Shown here: one piece after another, positions 25,274 to 33,389 of the stretch
Layout of the letters: each line of letters begins with the position of its first letter
Position numbering within the stretch: the first letter of the stretch is position 1
DNA from: a virus
Strand: one strand, 5' to 3'
Length of the DNA: 62,142 nucleotides
Virus record (IMG/VR): IMGVR_UViG_3300042691_022332
Location: 1 to 62,142 of that record
Position numbers and translations under genes: made by a program
The notes under the pieces: model-generated
The model's input: the letters and a program-made list of their open reading frames with translations, nothing else
Told to the model about the DNA's origin: nothing
The model's database searches: none

Positions 25274-25299
25274 ATACACTCATGCTGACACAAAGTCAA
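25271..25299 (-). promoter_or_regulatory. Sigma70-type promoter (minus), interlocked with the plus promoter
   Basis: On the minus strand TTGACT (25299-25294), a 17-base spacer and TATATT (25276-25271) read towards the twitch radical SAM gene starting at 25243. The -10 boxes of the two opposing promoters overlap at 25271-25273. The geometry makes mutual exclusion likely; this is inference. Confidence 0.75.
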
Positions 25300-25311
25300 T
25301 AAATATCCTAC

Positions 25312-26163
25312 ATGCAGATTAAAATAGCAACAGATTATTCGCCAAAGTTTTTACAAGTAGAAAGACCCAAGCCTCTTTCGGATAGGTACATTGAGTCCGA
25401 GATTCAAGAGATCCTACACGGCAATTGGAGTCACGATATATCAGATCAAGTGTATGCAGATTTTAAAGAACAATGTGAGTCATGGTTAGTTGGATCTAAG
25501 TTAAACACCTTGACCGGTATTGATACATTTACACGTAAAGATATCATTATTGGCTGTACTCAATTTATTGATAACTTGTATATGCAAGGTCCTGTACAGG
25601 TCTTGCGTGGCGATTATAGATACCATGAAAGATTAGGATTAGCGTATGTTAAAGATGTGGGCTCGCTAATTCCAGATATTCCCTTAATTATAGCAATGCC
25701 GTTTCCTAACATTGGTGCTCCACATCAAGACATGGAGGAGATTTTACATGAGTGTAAAATTAAAAACATTGCAGTACATATTGACGGTGCTTGGATTAGT
25801 TGTTGCCGTGACGTTACTTTTGACTTTAACCATGTGGCTATTAGATCCGTTGGCATCAGTCTTAGCAAAGGTCTTGGTCTCGGTTGGAATCGAATAGGAC
25901 TAAGATGGACTAAAGAGATTAAACCAGATGCTATTACGATAATGAATGACTTTAATATGAACTGTCGTGTACTATCAAAGATAGGTTTACATTTTATTCG
26001 TAAGTTTCCCACAGATTATTTGTGGAACACTTATGGAAAATTAAATGCACAAGTTTGTAAAGACTTCGATTTAACACCTACACACAGTATCTATCTAGCA
26101 TTAAAGAATAGTGAGCCTGTAGGCATTGCTCCACTTATTAGGCACTTAGCAGAACATGAGTAA
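25312..26163 (+). CDS. Fold-type I PLP enzyme (aminotransferase-like)
   Basis: A 283-residue protein, shorter than ordinary aminotransferases. IAVHIDGAWISCC holds Asp158 for the pyridine nitrogen and SVGISLSKGLGLGWNRIGLRW holds Lys186 as the probable PLP lysine. It is distantly related to the enzyme at 49711, sharing the ID.A and S.SK..-R-G-R layout. It is first in a plus-strand operon with two radical SAM genes and an oxygenase. Probably an aminotransferase or decarboxylase; the reaction is unknown. Confidence 0.75.
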   Translation: MQIKIATDYSPKFLQVERPKPLSDRYIESEIQEILHGNWSHDISDQVYADFKEQCESWLVGSKLNTLTGIDTFTRKDIIIGCTQFIDNLYMQGPVQVLRGDYRYHERLGLAYVKDVGSLIPDIPLIIAMPFPNIGAPHQDMEEILHECKIKNIAVHIDGAWISCCRDVTFDFNHVAIRSVGISLSKGLGLGWNRIGLRWTKEIKPDAITIMNDFNMNCRVLSKIGLHFIRKFPTDYLWNTYGKLNAQVCKDFDLTPTHSIYLALKNSEPVGIAPLIRHLAEHE

Positions 26164-27418
26164 CAGTAAAACATTTTGTATGCATCCTTTTACAGGACTT
26201 GCTACTAGGGAGGACGGTGCTATTCAAGCCTGTTGTCGCAGTCATCCAGTGGGTTGGATACAAGAACAAACACTTGAAGAAATTTGGAACAACGATACAA
26301 TGACACGTATCCGTAAACAGGTATTGAACAACGAATGGCCAAAAGAATGTCACGCTTGCCAACTAGCAGAGTCAAATGGTGTTGAAAGTCTACGTCAACG
26401 TCACATCGAACCACGTATACCTGAAAGTCGTGTAACACTGTATCCAAATGCATTACTGTCTTTAAATAGCGACTATACAATGCCTTTTGAAATTCCTACA
26501 ATGGAAATTAAATTAAACAACTTGTGCAATCTTAAATGCCGTATGTGTCATCCTATGGATAGTACAAGTTGGAATGATTGGAAGGAAGTTGAACCTTTTT
26601 ATGAAAAAGAAGGTAACTTTATGGTCAAGGCAATCAAGGATCTTAACTTAGTTAATAAACCATACTTGGATAAGTTTGAAGACAATCTAGGATGGTGGGA
26701 AAGTTTTGAAAAACTACTTCCTTATTTTAGGCGTGTAGAGTTCGCAGGCGGCGAACCGTTAATGGATCCACAACACTATAAGATTTTAGATATGTTAAAA
26801 TCTTATGGGGCTAACATTGAAATTAAGTATGCTACAAACGGCACAACACTAGGCATTAAGGGTGGTAGAACCATTCACGATTATTGGCCACACTTTAGAA
26901 GTGTTGCTGTTAACGTGTCTATTGACGGCATAGGCGACTCGTATTCTTATATTAGAGGTAACGGCGATTATCAAGATGTGGTGGATAACCTAAGCATTAT
27001 TAAACAAATACCAAATGTTAGACGAATTGTTGGAGCAGTTGCAGTACAAGTTAGTAATATATTGATACTCGATAAGATGATTGAAGAATTTTTAGATAAA
27101 CTTGGCATCATCTTTTACACAAACATGGTTAACTATCCAAATGCTCTGTGCCCACAAGTATTGCCTCAAGAGTTAAAAGAGTTAGCCATAGAACGACTCG
27201 AACAAGTTAAACTACGTGTTCCTAATTTTAAACTAGTTAAGGACCAGCCGGCATTATTGGATATCACATTAGGACAAATACAAGGTGTTATCAACTTCTT
27301 AAAAGCAAAAGATCAACACGACAAATGGCAGGACTGTATTGAATTTAATCGTAAATTAGATGTTACACGTAAACAAAATTTTACAGATGTAACACCGGAG
27401 TTTAAATCGTATGTATAA
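26156..27418 (+). CDS. Twitch-domain radical SAM protein (N-terminal twitch)
   Basis: A 420-residue protein with N-terminal cluster cysteines Cys8 (FCMHPF), Cys26-Cys27 (IQACCRS), Cys65 and Cys68 (CHAC), followed by the radical SAM core with Cys124, Cys128 and Cys131 (CNLKCRMC), EFAGGEPLM and ATNGT. It matches the enzyme at 23858 in layout and is followed, as that one is, by a CNY-CSYC radical SAM gene overlapping by a few bases. It overlaps the PLP gene by eight bases. The substrate could be a peptide or small molecule. Confidence 0.88.
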   Translation: MSNSKTFCMHPFTGLATREDGAIQACCRSHPVGWIQEQTLEEIWNNDTMTRIRKQVLNNEWPKECHACQLAESNGVESLRQRHIEPRIPESRVTLYPNALLSLNSDYTMPFEIPTMEIKLNNLCNLKCRMCHPMDSTSWNDWKEVEPFYEKEGNFMVKAIKDLNLVNKPYLDKFEDNLGWWESFEKLLPYFRRVEFAGGEPLMDPQHYKILDMLKSYGANIEIKYATNGTTLGIKGGRTIHDYWPHFRSVAVNVSIDGIGDSYSYIRGNGDYQDVVDNLSIIKQIPNVRRIVGAVAVQVSNILILDKMIEEFLDKLGIIFYTNMVNYPNALCPQVLPQELKELAIERLEQVKLRVPNFKLVKDQPALLDITLGQIQGVINFLKAKDQHDKWQDCIEFNRKLDVTRKQNFTDVTPEFKSYV

Positions 27419-28298
27419 AGTTACCAGTCGTTGGCCGCATCAAGGTAGCATTAAGATTGAATGGAATCTTGGCAAACGCTGTAACTATGATTGCAGTTAT
27501 TGTCCGTCAAGTATACACGACCATACAAGTCCGCATACAGATATAGAGATACTTAAGAAAACTGTAGACAAGTTAATGACATTAGGCAAGCCTGTACGTC
27601 TTAGTTTTACAGGCGGCGAACCCTGTGTACATCCTAAATTTCTAGAACTAGTCAAGTATTGTAAACATGTCGGCATTACATGGGTCAGCGTAACAACCAA
27701 TGGTACACTGCCTTATGAATTTTATTCAGCATTAGAGGCAGATCAAATTGTGTTCAGCATACATTTAGAATACGATTGGAAGCGTGTTTTTAATACTGTA
27801 GAAAGTGTTGTTGATTCGACAACTAAGAAAGTTATAGCACAAATTATGGCGCATCACGATTATATGCCTGCTGTAGTACAATTACGTGCTAAGTGTTTGT
27901 TGGCGCACATTCCTAACACAGTTCGCCGCATACGTTGGACTGAAGGTGATCGAGACCTGTTTGACGACATGCGTTACAACGCAAACGATTTAGAATTGTT
28001 AAAAGAAATGGAATCGACTGTGCAGGGTAATTGTGTAGTAGATGATACACAAGTTATTCACGCCAACGATGTTATTAAATTGCATCTAAACAAATATAAA
28101 GATTGGAGTTGTAACGCAGGTATAGAAAGTCTAATGATAAACTGGGACGGTGAAGTACACCGTGCTACATGTCGTGTTGGCGGATCTTTAGGTAACATTT
28201 ATGAAAACACGTTTTTACAACCTGTTGATCCTGTTGTTTGTGACAGAAACTTTTGTACTTGCGCCGCTGATATACCAATTACAAAGGTAATATTATGA
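27411..28298 (+). CDS. Radical SAM enzyme with C-terminal auxiliary-cluster cysteines
   Basis: A 295-residue protein with Cys24, Cys28 and Cys31 (CNYDCSYC) and LSFTGGEPCVHP for SAM binding. The C-terminal set WSCNAGIES, HRATCRVGG, VVCDRNFCTC is the auxiliary cluster domain. Layout and motifs match the enzymes at 9125 and 22929. It overlaps the upstream twitch radical SAM by eight bases and the downstream oxygenase by four, so two radical SAM enzymes and an oxygenase form a translational unit. Confidence 0.88.
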   Translation: MYKVTSRWPHQGSIKIEWNLGKRCNYDCSYCPSSIHDHTSPHTDIEILKKTVDKLMTLGKPVRLSFTGGEPCVHPKFLELVKYCKHVGITWVSVTTNGTLPYEFYSALEADQIVFSIHLEYDWKRVFNTVESVVDSTTKKVIAQIMAHHDYMPAVVQLRAKCLLAHIPNTVRRIRWTEGDRDLFDDMRYNANDLELLKEMESTVQGNCVVDDTQVIHANDVIKLHLNKYKDWSCNAGIESLMINWDGEVHRATCRVGGSLGNIYENTFLQPVDPVVCDRNFCTCAADIPITKVIL

Positions 28299-28792
28299 AT
28301 TACGTAGGAAACTTTTCTAGTTGGATTGATCCGGAAATTATTACGACTATAATGGTCAATAAAGGCGAACGCCGACCTAAGACAAATATAGAAGGATATG
28401 AAGATATCACTTTAACACAGTGGCAAAGTGCTGGCTACGATTTATCAAAATTAGGCTGGGAATTTTTCTATAATCAACATATTAATAGAGATCATATTGA
28501 TTTGCCTATTAGTACTACTGGCAGAAAATACAAGTGGTGGTTTAGCAAATTAAATCCTGGCGATTTCTTTCCTATGCATGTTGACCATTTTAAAACTGAA
28601 AAAAATGTACAACGATTCTGGATGGCTTGTCAAGATCATCAAATGGGTCATGTATTTGCCTATGATAATTCTGTATTACAAGAGTATCGTGCAGGAGATA
28701 TGTACGAATTTACAGATGCTAATATGTGGCATGCCGCCGCAAATTTAGGATTTGTTCCTAAGATTAGTTTGCAAATAATATTGTTTGATTAG
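28295..28792 (+). CDS. 2OG-Fe(II) oxygenase-like protein
   Basis: A 165-residue beta-helix protein. FFPMHVDHF gives His95 and Asp97, and NMWHAAANLG gives His146 for the Fe triad; PKISLQIILF puts Lys156 where an Arg usually binds 2-oxoglutarate. It resembles the protein at 50642 (HFDSY, TWHGAANFG). It is last in the operon and converges on the next minus-strand oxygenase gene (four-base overlap). Probably hydroxylates the radical SAM product or a related molecule. Confidence 0.7.
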   Translation: MNYVGNFSSWIDPEIITTIMVNKGERRPKTNIEGYEDITLTQWQSAGYDLSKLGWEFFYNQHINRDHIDLPISTTGRKYKWWFSKLNPGDFFPMHVDHFKTEKNVQRFWMACQDHQMGHVFAYDNSVLQEYRAGDMYEFTDANMWHAAANLGFVPKISLQIILFD

Positions 28793-29568
28793 TATTGATC
28801 TAAATGATCAATGCCTACTTGTTTTCTAAATTCTTCTGAAAACACACCGTCGATTCTCATACTGTAAGTCTGCACCTTACTACTACCGCCTGAATGCCAA
28901 TCTAAGTCGTTAAAGAAGCAAGCACGACTTTTTACAGGAACAGCAGTATTTTTTTCAGGATCTTGTATATAAAACGGTTTATCTAAGTTAGGACGTAAGT
29001 GAATAAACTCATGCCTGTGTGGATAATAGTCACTTTCGCCTTCTAGCAAGTCTCTATGTACTTGCATTTTGCAATCATGTTCTGCTTTAAAAATAATAAT
29101 ACGTCCAATAGTTTTAAAAACTTTATCTTGTATTTCTTGCTCAATCCATGTTTTTACTTTTGGAAAATAATTAATAGCATCGGCAGTCCACGCTTTTTCT
29201 TCAAATCTAGTTTCCCAGCCACCGTCTTCTGTCTTTAAGAACACAAACTGATACGGATCGTATGCGCCCATGGCAAGTTTCAAGAACAGCATAAACTTGT
29301 CACGGTTATTGTATTCTCCAATTTCAATACCTATCTTTTTAATTTCGTGATCATCCGGCAGTGCATGATATTCTTCCAGTGCTTTAAACAGAGGTTTGAA
29401 TTCAAACTTATATTGTTCCACAGCCGCAGGCTTGACCATGTTGCCTTCTTTCTTATGTTCTGCCAACACAAGTCCCTTACATATTTCATAATGCAATGCT
29501 GAGAAGCCCTCTACGTCAATGTGAAGGTCTAAGTTAATATAAGGTAGAGAATTTATTCCGCGGATCAT
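28789..29568 (-). CDS. 2OG-Fe(II) oxygenase-like protein (phage type)
   Basis: A 259-residue protein in which the C-terminal half carries the motifs: His171 and Asp173 (MQVHRDLLEG), KPFYIQDPEKNTAVPVKSRACFFNDLDWHSGG with His225, and Arg238 (YSMRIDG). Proteins with this layout are common in marine T4-like phages as putative 2OG oxygenases. It is a single-gene minus unit whose start is 42 bases from the divergent gene at 29611. Substrate unknown. Confidence 0.72.
   Translation of the reverse strand: MIRGINSLPYINLDLHIDVEGFSALHYEICKGLVLAEHKKEGNMVKPAAVEQYKFEFKPLFKALEEYHALPDDHEIKKIGIEIGEYNNRDKFMLFLKLAMGAYDPYQFVFLKTEDGGWETRFEEKAWTADAINYFPKVKTWIEQEIQDKVFKTIGRIIIFKAEHDCKMQVHRDLLEGESDYYPHRHEFIHLRPNLDKPFYIQDPEKNTAVPVKSRACFFNDLDWHSGGSSKVQTYSMRIDGVFSEEFRKQVGIDHLDQY
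28794..28812. repeat. Perfect inverted repeat at convergent gene ends
   Basis: ATTGATC (28794-28800), a five-base loop and GATCAAT (28806-28812). The 7-bp stem lies in the 3' end of the minus-strand gene, just after the plus-strand stop. No T-run follows on either strand, so it is not a canonical intrinsic terminator, but it could weakly pause both convergent transcripts. Confidence 0.45.
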
Positions 29569-29574
29569 ATGGTC

Positions 29575-29582
29575 TATAAATA
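29575..29582 (+). promoter_or_regulatory. T4-late-type promoter element (TATAAATA)
   Basis: An exact TATAAATA, the T4 late -10 consensus, in the 42-base gap between divergent genes, oriented towards the gene at 29611. A TATAAT follows at 29591-29596 without a recognisable -35 box. It would place late expression on the 29611-35795 operon. One exact octamer in AT-rich DNA can occur by chance. Confidence 0.5.
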
Positions 29583-29594
29583 TAGTATACTATA
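29581..29594. repeat. Perfect 14-base palindrome between divergent genes
   Basis: TATAGTATACTATA reads identically on both strands and sits centrally in the short spacer between the divergent genes at 29568 and 29611, overlapping the last bases of the TATAAATA element. It could be an operator for a dimeric regulator. No regulator gene is recognisable in the window. Confidence 0.5.
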
Positions 29595-29610
29595 ATTTAT
29601 CACAAAAAAC

Positions 29611-30306
29611 ATGATTGATACTTCAAACTGGAGCCTATATTGGAACACCGAAAACGGTCAAACTGTTCGCGGCAATTTAGTCTACAGTGCTTATGTTAGT
29701 CCATCGGGAAAACATTACTGCCAAAAATTTCAACGTGATATACGCTATCATCCTTTTGAGGAAGAAAATGCACAGTGGACTGATGCACTGTTAGAAGACA
29801 GATTTCGTAAAGAATTAAAATACCATGCTAGGGCAAAAGAAACAATGCCTGTGTTAGAAATAGTAGATGTAGATGAAACATCGAGAACTATAGTTTATCG
29901 TTGGCCAGGTGATGACTTTCTCATGCAAGGAATACATGCAGGTAATTACGAAGCAGTATTACCTAATTGGAAAGAACAATGGATAGCACGTATTAAAGAA
30001 ATGCGTCTAGCAAACATTGTTAAACTAAGTCTGCATCCAAACAGTTGGACAGTAAGCAACGGATCACTAGTACCATTGAATTGGTTTTATTGTTACGATG
30101 CTGATACAGGTTACGATAGTTTTGCCAACATGAACATACAAATTAGCAGTGGACGTAGAGAAAATTTGTATCCTATATTAGAAAAATATAATATAAACTT
30201 TGATATAGATTACCCTGCTACACAGTTACAAGTAATTGCTTTTAACAGTTTTCGTAAAAACTACCCAAACGATTTAATAGATAGGATTTTAGAAGAAACA
30301 AAATGA
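29611..30306 (+). CDS. Hypothetical protein, possible degenerate kinase-like fold
   Basis: A 231-residue protein. EFKYHA-like RKELKYHARAKETMPVLEIVDVDE and RTIVYRWPGDDFLM loosely follow an N-lobe and hinge of small-molecule kinases. LSLHPNSWTVSNGSLVPLNW sits where the catalytic loop would be, but lacks the Asp. A kinase-derived, catalytically dead protein is one reading; I do not firmly recognise the family. It is first in a plus operon with oxygenase, radical SAM and glycosyltransferase-like genes, and has no clear Shine-Dalgarno. Confidence 0.4.
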   Translation: MIDTSNWSLYWNTENGQTVRGNLVYSAYVSPSGKHYCQKFQRDIRYHPFEEENAQWTDALLEDRFRKELKYHARAKETMPVLEIVDVDETSRTIVYRWPGDDFLMQGIHAGNYEAVLPNWKEQWIARIKEMRLANIVKLSLHPNSWTVSNGSLVPLNWFYCYDADTGYDSFANMNIQISSGRRENLYPILEKYNINFDIDYPATQLQVIAFNSFRKNYPNDLIDRILEETK

Positions 30307-31016
30307 CTATAGCATGTATGCCCGTTGACATTGATGTGTCTTTGCCTGATGAACAGAAAATTTTAGATTATGTTCGAGAGTATCAGTTCCCGTCAATGTT
30401 ACATTTACCAAGTCCAAGATTTGATCCATGGACCGTATCTCCTATTCTAGGGCGTATGCCTAGTAAAGATTGGAACGACCCTGATAAAATTCGCAATTTA
30501 ATTTTTAACAGGCAAAACCCCAACTACGGTGGCAAGGTTGAATATGCAAATGACTTTGATAAACTGTTTCCTGAAGTAGTTGACATGATTAATCAAATAC
30601 CTATCCTTAATCCTATTTGTATTTTTATGAAACAAAATGCACTATCAACTTCCCATGTAGATACTCATGGTGTAAATGATGTTAGAAATATTCCTAACTT
30701 ATGGGAGTTAAACACTGAGCCTAGACGATATAATATTCAAATGACAAAGTTTGATTATCAAAGTTTCTTTGTTAGCAAGACTAGAGAAAGCGAACGTATT
30801 CCTTATACACACATTAGTAAAGAATTACCGGCATATCTATTTTGTGAAGATCATTATTTTCATGGAGCAGAATTCTGCGGAGAAGATAAAGTAAGTCTGT
30901 GTTTCTTAGGAACACCTGACCGAGACAAACACAATGCACTAATTAAAAAATCGTTAGAAAAGCATAGAGATAAAGCAATTATATTTGAGGATGACAATGG
31001 CTTTTTACACAACTGA
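30303..31016 (+). CDS. 2OG-Fe(II) oxygenase-like protein
   Basis: A 237-residue protein with LSTSHVDTHG (His118, Asp120), RRYNIQMTKF and EDHYFHGAEFC (His187), the HxD...H triad layout of double-stranded beta-helix oxygenases. The C-terminal Arg is less clear. It overlaps the radical SAM gene at 30997 by 20 bases; the paralogous radical SAM enzyme at 18030 is also beside an oxygenase. Likely hydroxylation of an unknown substrate. Confidence 0.6.
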   Translation: MTIACMPVDIDVSLPDEQKILDYVREYQFPSMLHLPSPRFDPWTVSPILGRMPSKDWNDPDKIRNLIFNRQNPNYGGKVEYANDFDKLFPEVVDMINQIPILNPICIFMKQNALSTSHVDTHGVNDVRNIPNLWELNTEPRRYNIQMTKFDYQSFFVSKTRESERIPYTHISKELPAYLFCEDHYFHGAEFCGEDKVSLCFLGTPDRDKHNALIKKSLEKHRDKAIIFEDDNGFLHN

Positions 31017-32070
31017 TTTAATTGAAATCCAAATCGAAAACAGTAGCATCTGTAACGCTGCCTGCCCTCAATGTATTAGAGAGTTTAAAGAGCCTACCAA
31101 AGACTGGATAAACGAAACTTATCTAGACATATCATTCTTTGAAAATATTCCAGATGAAGTTTATCAGAAATTAAAAATATTCTACTTCACTGGTAATATT
31201 GGTGATCCATGCACTGCTCCTAATTTTTTAGAAGTATGTAAATTTGTAAGGGAAAAGAATCCCGACATGTTTATTAAAGTTAGTACTAACGGCGGAATGA
31301 AGAGTCCCGAGTTCTGGACACAGTTAGGCACTGTACTTGGATCAAAGTCAGAGGTAGTATTTGCCATCGACGGCTTAGAAGATACCAATCACATTTACAG
31401 AGTTAATGTAAAGTGGGATAAAGTAATGGCCAATGCTCGTGCATTCATTGACGCAGGCGGACAAGCATTTTGGCAATTTATTGCTTTCAAACATAATCAA
31501 CATCAAGTAGAACAAGCAAGAACATTAGCAACAGAAATGGGCTTTGCTAAATTTATGATGAAACCTAGTCATAGATTTGCATTAGATGCAGTACTTGGCG
31601 CAGAACGTTTTAACAAATCTGATACAAAGATCGAACCGCCAGATGATGCGGCATTAACACATACTGTGGTAATTGATAGAACTGCTAAAAACCTTAAAGA
31701 ATTAAAAGAACAATCAAATACATCTTGCATTGATTGTCATGTAAAAAATACATATCAAAGCGTATACATTGACCATCAAGGAAGATTATGGCCATGCTGT
31801 TACCTTGCCGCTGGCCTATATGTAACAGACGGATTACCAACGCATGATGGTTGGTTAAACTTATGGCGTACATACGGTGATGATAAAATTAATCTTAAAA
31901 ATTATCAGTGGCACGACATTCTAAATGGCGGTTTCTTTAATGCTATACAAGACAGTTGGACAAAAGATTACAGCAGTGGCCGTGTTATTACTTGCGCAAT
32001 TACTTGTTCAAAATTTCAAAGCCGTGTAAATATTCCTTCAGAAATGAATAGGATTATTGAGGACGCATAA
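30997..32070 (+). CDS. Radical SAM enzyme (twitch/SPASM type)
   Basis: I choose ATG 30997, with GAGG six bases upstream. Cys19, Cys23 and Cys26 (CNAACPQC) bind the cluster, FTGNIGDPC replaces GGE, and VSTNGGM follows. Auxiliary cysteines are at TSCIDCHVK, LWPCCYL and ITCAITC. It is a paralog of the protein at 18030. The TAATG junction couples it to a large glycosyltransferase-like gene, an arrangement repeated at 33386-35795. Confidence 0.87.
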   Translation: MAFYTTDLIEIQIENSSICNAACPQCIREFKEPTKDWINETYLDISFFENIPDEVYQKLKIFYFTGNIGDPCTAPNFLEVCKFVREKNPDMFIKVSTNGGMKSPEFWTQLGTVLGSKSEVVFAIDGLEDTNHIYRVNVKWDKVMANARAFIDAGGQAFWQFIAFKHNQHQVEQARTLATEMGFAKFMMKPSHRFALDAVLGAERFNKSDTKIEPPDDAALTHTVVIDRTAKNLKELKEQSNTSCIDCHVKNTYQSVYIDHQGRLWPCCYLAAGLYVTDGLPTHDGWLNLWRTYGDDKINLKNYQWHDILNGGFFNAIQDSWTKDYSSGRVITCAITCSKFQSRVNIPSEMNRIIEDA

Positions 32071-33389
32071 TGTATCAGGACGGATATAGCCCAACTGCTT
32101 ACGATAACTTTGTCTTATATGAAAAATTATTTGACAAGCCTTGTGTTACTCTAGTAGATGGTACACAAGTATTTGATGAAGATAAGGCTTACTATTTTCA
32201 TTTTTATCGTTGGGCAATAGCACCTACTTGGGTAGGTACTGAAACAACCCCGCACATGATATTTGGATCAAAGGGTTATATTCCTCAATTAGAAGATCGT
32301 ATACTTGATAACGAAACTCAAAATTATCTAAACAACAATGGCCTAAATATATACCTGTATGAAACACTGACTTTTGCTAAAAAGTTATCACCGCGCCCTA
32401 ATTTTAAACTTGAAAAAGATTCTAAATTAATTGACACAATTATAGAAAGTTATGGCTCATCAATGATTTTTGAATGTGTTGAGTCAGAGTATGATACTTT
32501 ACAATGTTACGAACTAGAGTCGATTAGTAAATTTGCAGAACAGAATAACCTAACTAATGTAACAGTAAACACTTGCCATTATAACATTGAATTTATACAA
32601 AGCAAGTATCCTAACATTAAATTACGTTGTCGGGATTTACATTTAGCATCTATGGTAGATTTTCCTAAAGAGGATCTTTACCCTATACAACAAATAGAAA
32701 ATCCTATAGATTTAATTGATACAAAATTCGCATGTCCTAACTGGAGATATCACAGTACTAGACATCTAGTTATGAGTTACCTAATAGACAAGCCCGGGAA
32801 TTACTCATGGTATTATAAAAGTAAATTTGATACTTTAGAAAAAAACTTATGGTTTGATATAACAAAATTTCCATTGTATGATACTATACGTACAGGTGCA
32901 GAAATATTAAATGTTCAAACGCCGTTAGAGATTAATGAGACTTGTAAAACTACATCACTGACTGGTAAAGTTGATTACTTAAAATATCCAAATGGATCGC
33001 AAGGCAGTCCTAGTGATTATAGAATGGACGAAGCATACTTGCGTAGTTTTTGTGTAGTAGTTACTGAAAGTTTCTTTGCATTGCCAACGGGCATTGTAAG
33101 TGAAAAAGTTATGAACGCAGTTAAACTAGGAAGACCTTTTATAATTGTAGGTCCGCCTAGGACGTTAGAATATATGCATAAGTTAGGATTTCAAACTTTT
33201 GAACGTTACTGGGATGAAGACTATGACAGTGAAGAAAATCACGAAATGCGTTTATTAAAAATATTCAAAGTAATTGATTATATCAACAGCATGGACATGG
33301 ACCAATTAAAAGTATGGTACTCTAATATGGAAGATATTATCCAACACAATGTTAATCTATTAAAAAATTTAAAAGGACCTTTATCATGA
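32070..33389 (+). CDS. Large glycosyltransferase-like protein (paralog 1)
   Basis: A 439-residue protein. The C-terminal third holds FCVVVTESFFA, IVSEKVMNAVKLGRPFIIVG, YMHKLGFQTFERYWDEDYD. The order TES, SEK, RPFI and GF-TF-WDE-YD resembles the donor-binding region of GT10/exostosin-like transferases (TEK...P). It is a clear paralog of 34455-35795. Both follow a radical SAM gene, so a radical SAM plus transferase unit appears to have been duplicated. The N-terminal part is unrecognised. Confidence 0.6.
   Translation: MYQDGYSPTAYDNFVLYEKLFDKPCVTLVDGTQVFDEDKAYYFHFYRWAIAPTWVGTETTPHMIFGSKGYIPQLEDRILDNETQNYLNNNGLNIYLYETLTFAKKLSPRPNFKLEKDSKLIDTIIESYGSSMIFECVESEYDTLQCYELESISKFAEQNNLTNVTVNTCHYNIEFIQSKYPNIKLRCRDLHLASMVDFPKEDLYPIQQIENPIDLIDTKFACPNWRYHSTRHLVMSYLIDKPGNYSWYYKSKFDTLEKNLWFDITKFPLYDTIRTGAEILNVQTPLEINETCKTTSLTGKVDYLKYPNGSQGSPSDYRMDEAYLRSFCVVVTESFFALPTGIVSEKVMNAVKLGRPFIIVGPPRTLEYMHKLGFQTFERYWDEDYDSEENHEMRLLKIFKVIDYINSMDMDQLKVWYSNMEDIIQHNVNLLKNLKGPLS

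Noticed and set aside
25298-25305. T4-late promoter element AATAAATA
   Set aside because: One mismatch from TATAAATA and would put the start at the ATG; the sigma70 promoter at 25245 is a better explanation.
28794-28812. Intrinsic bidirectional terminator
   Set aside because: Perfect 7-bp stem, but no T-run on either strand; listed as an inverted repeat only.
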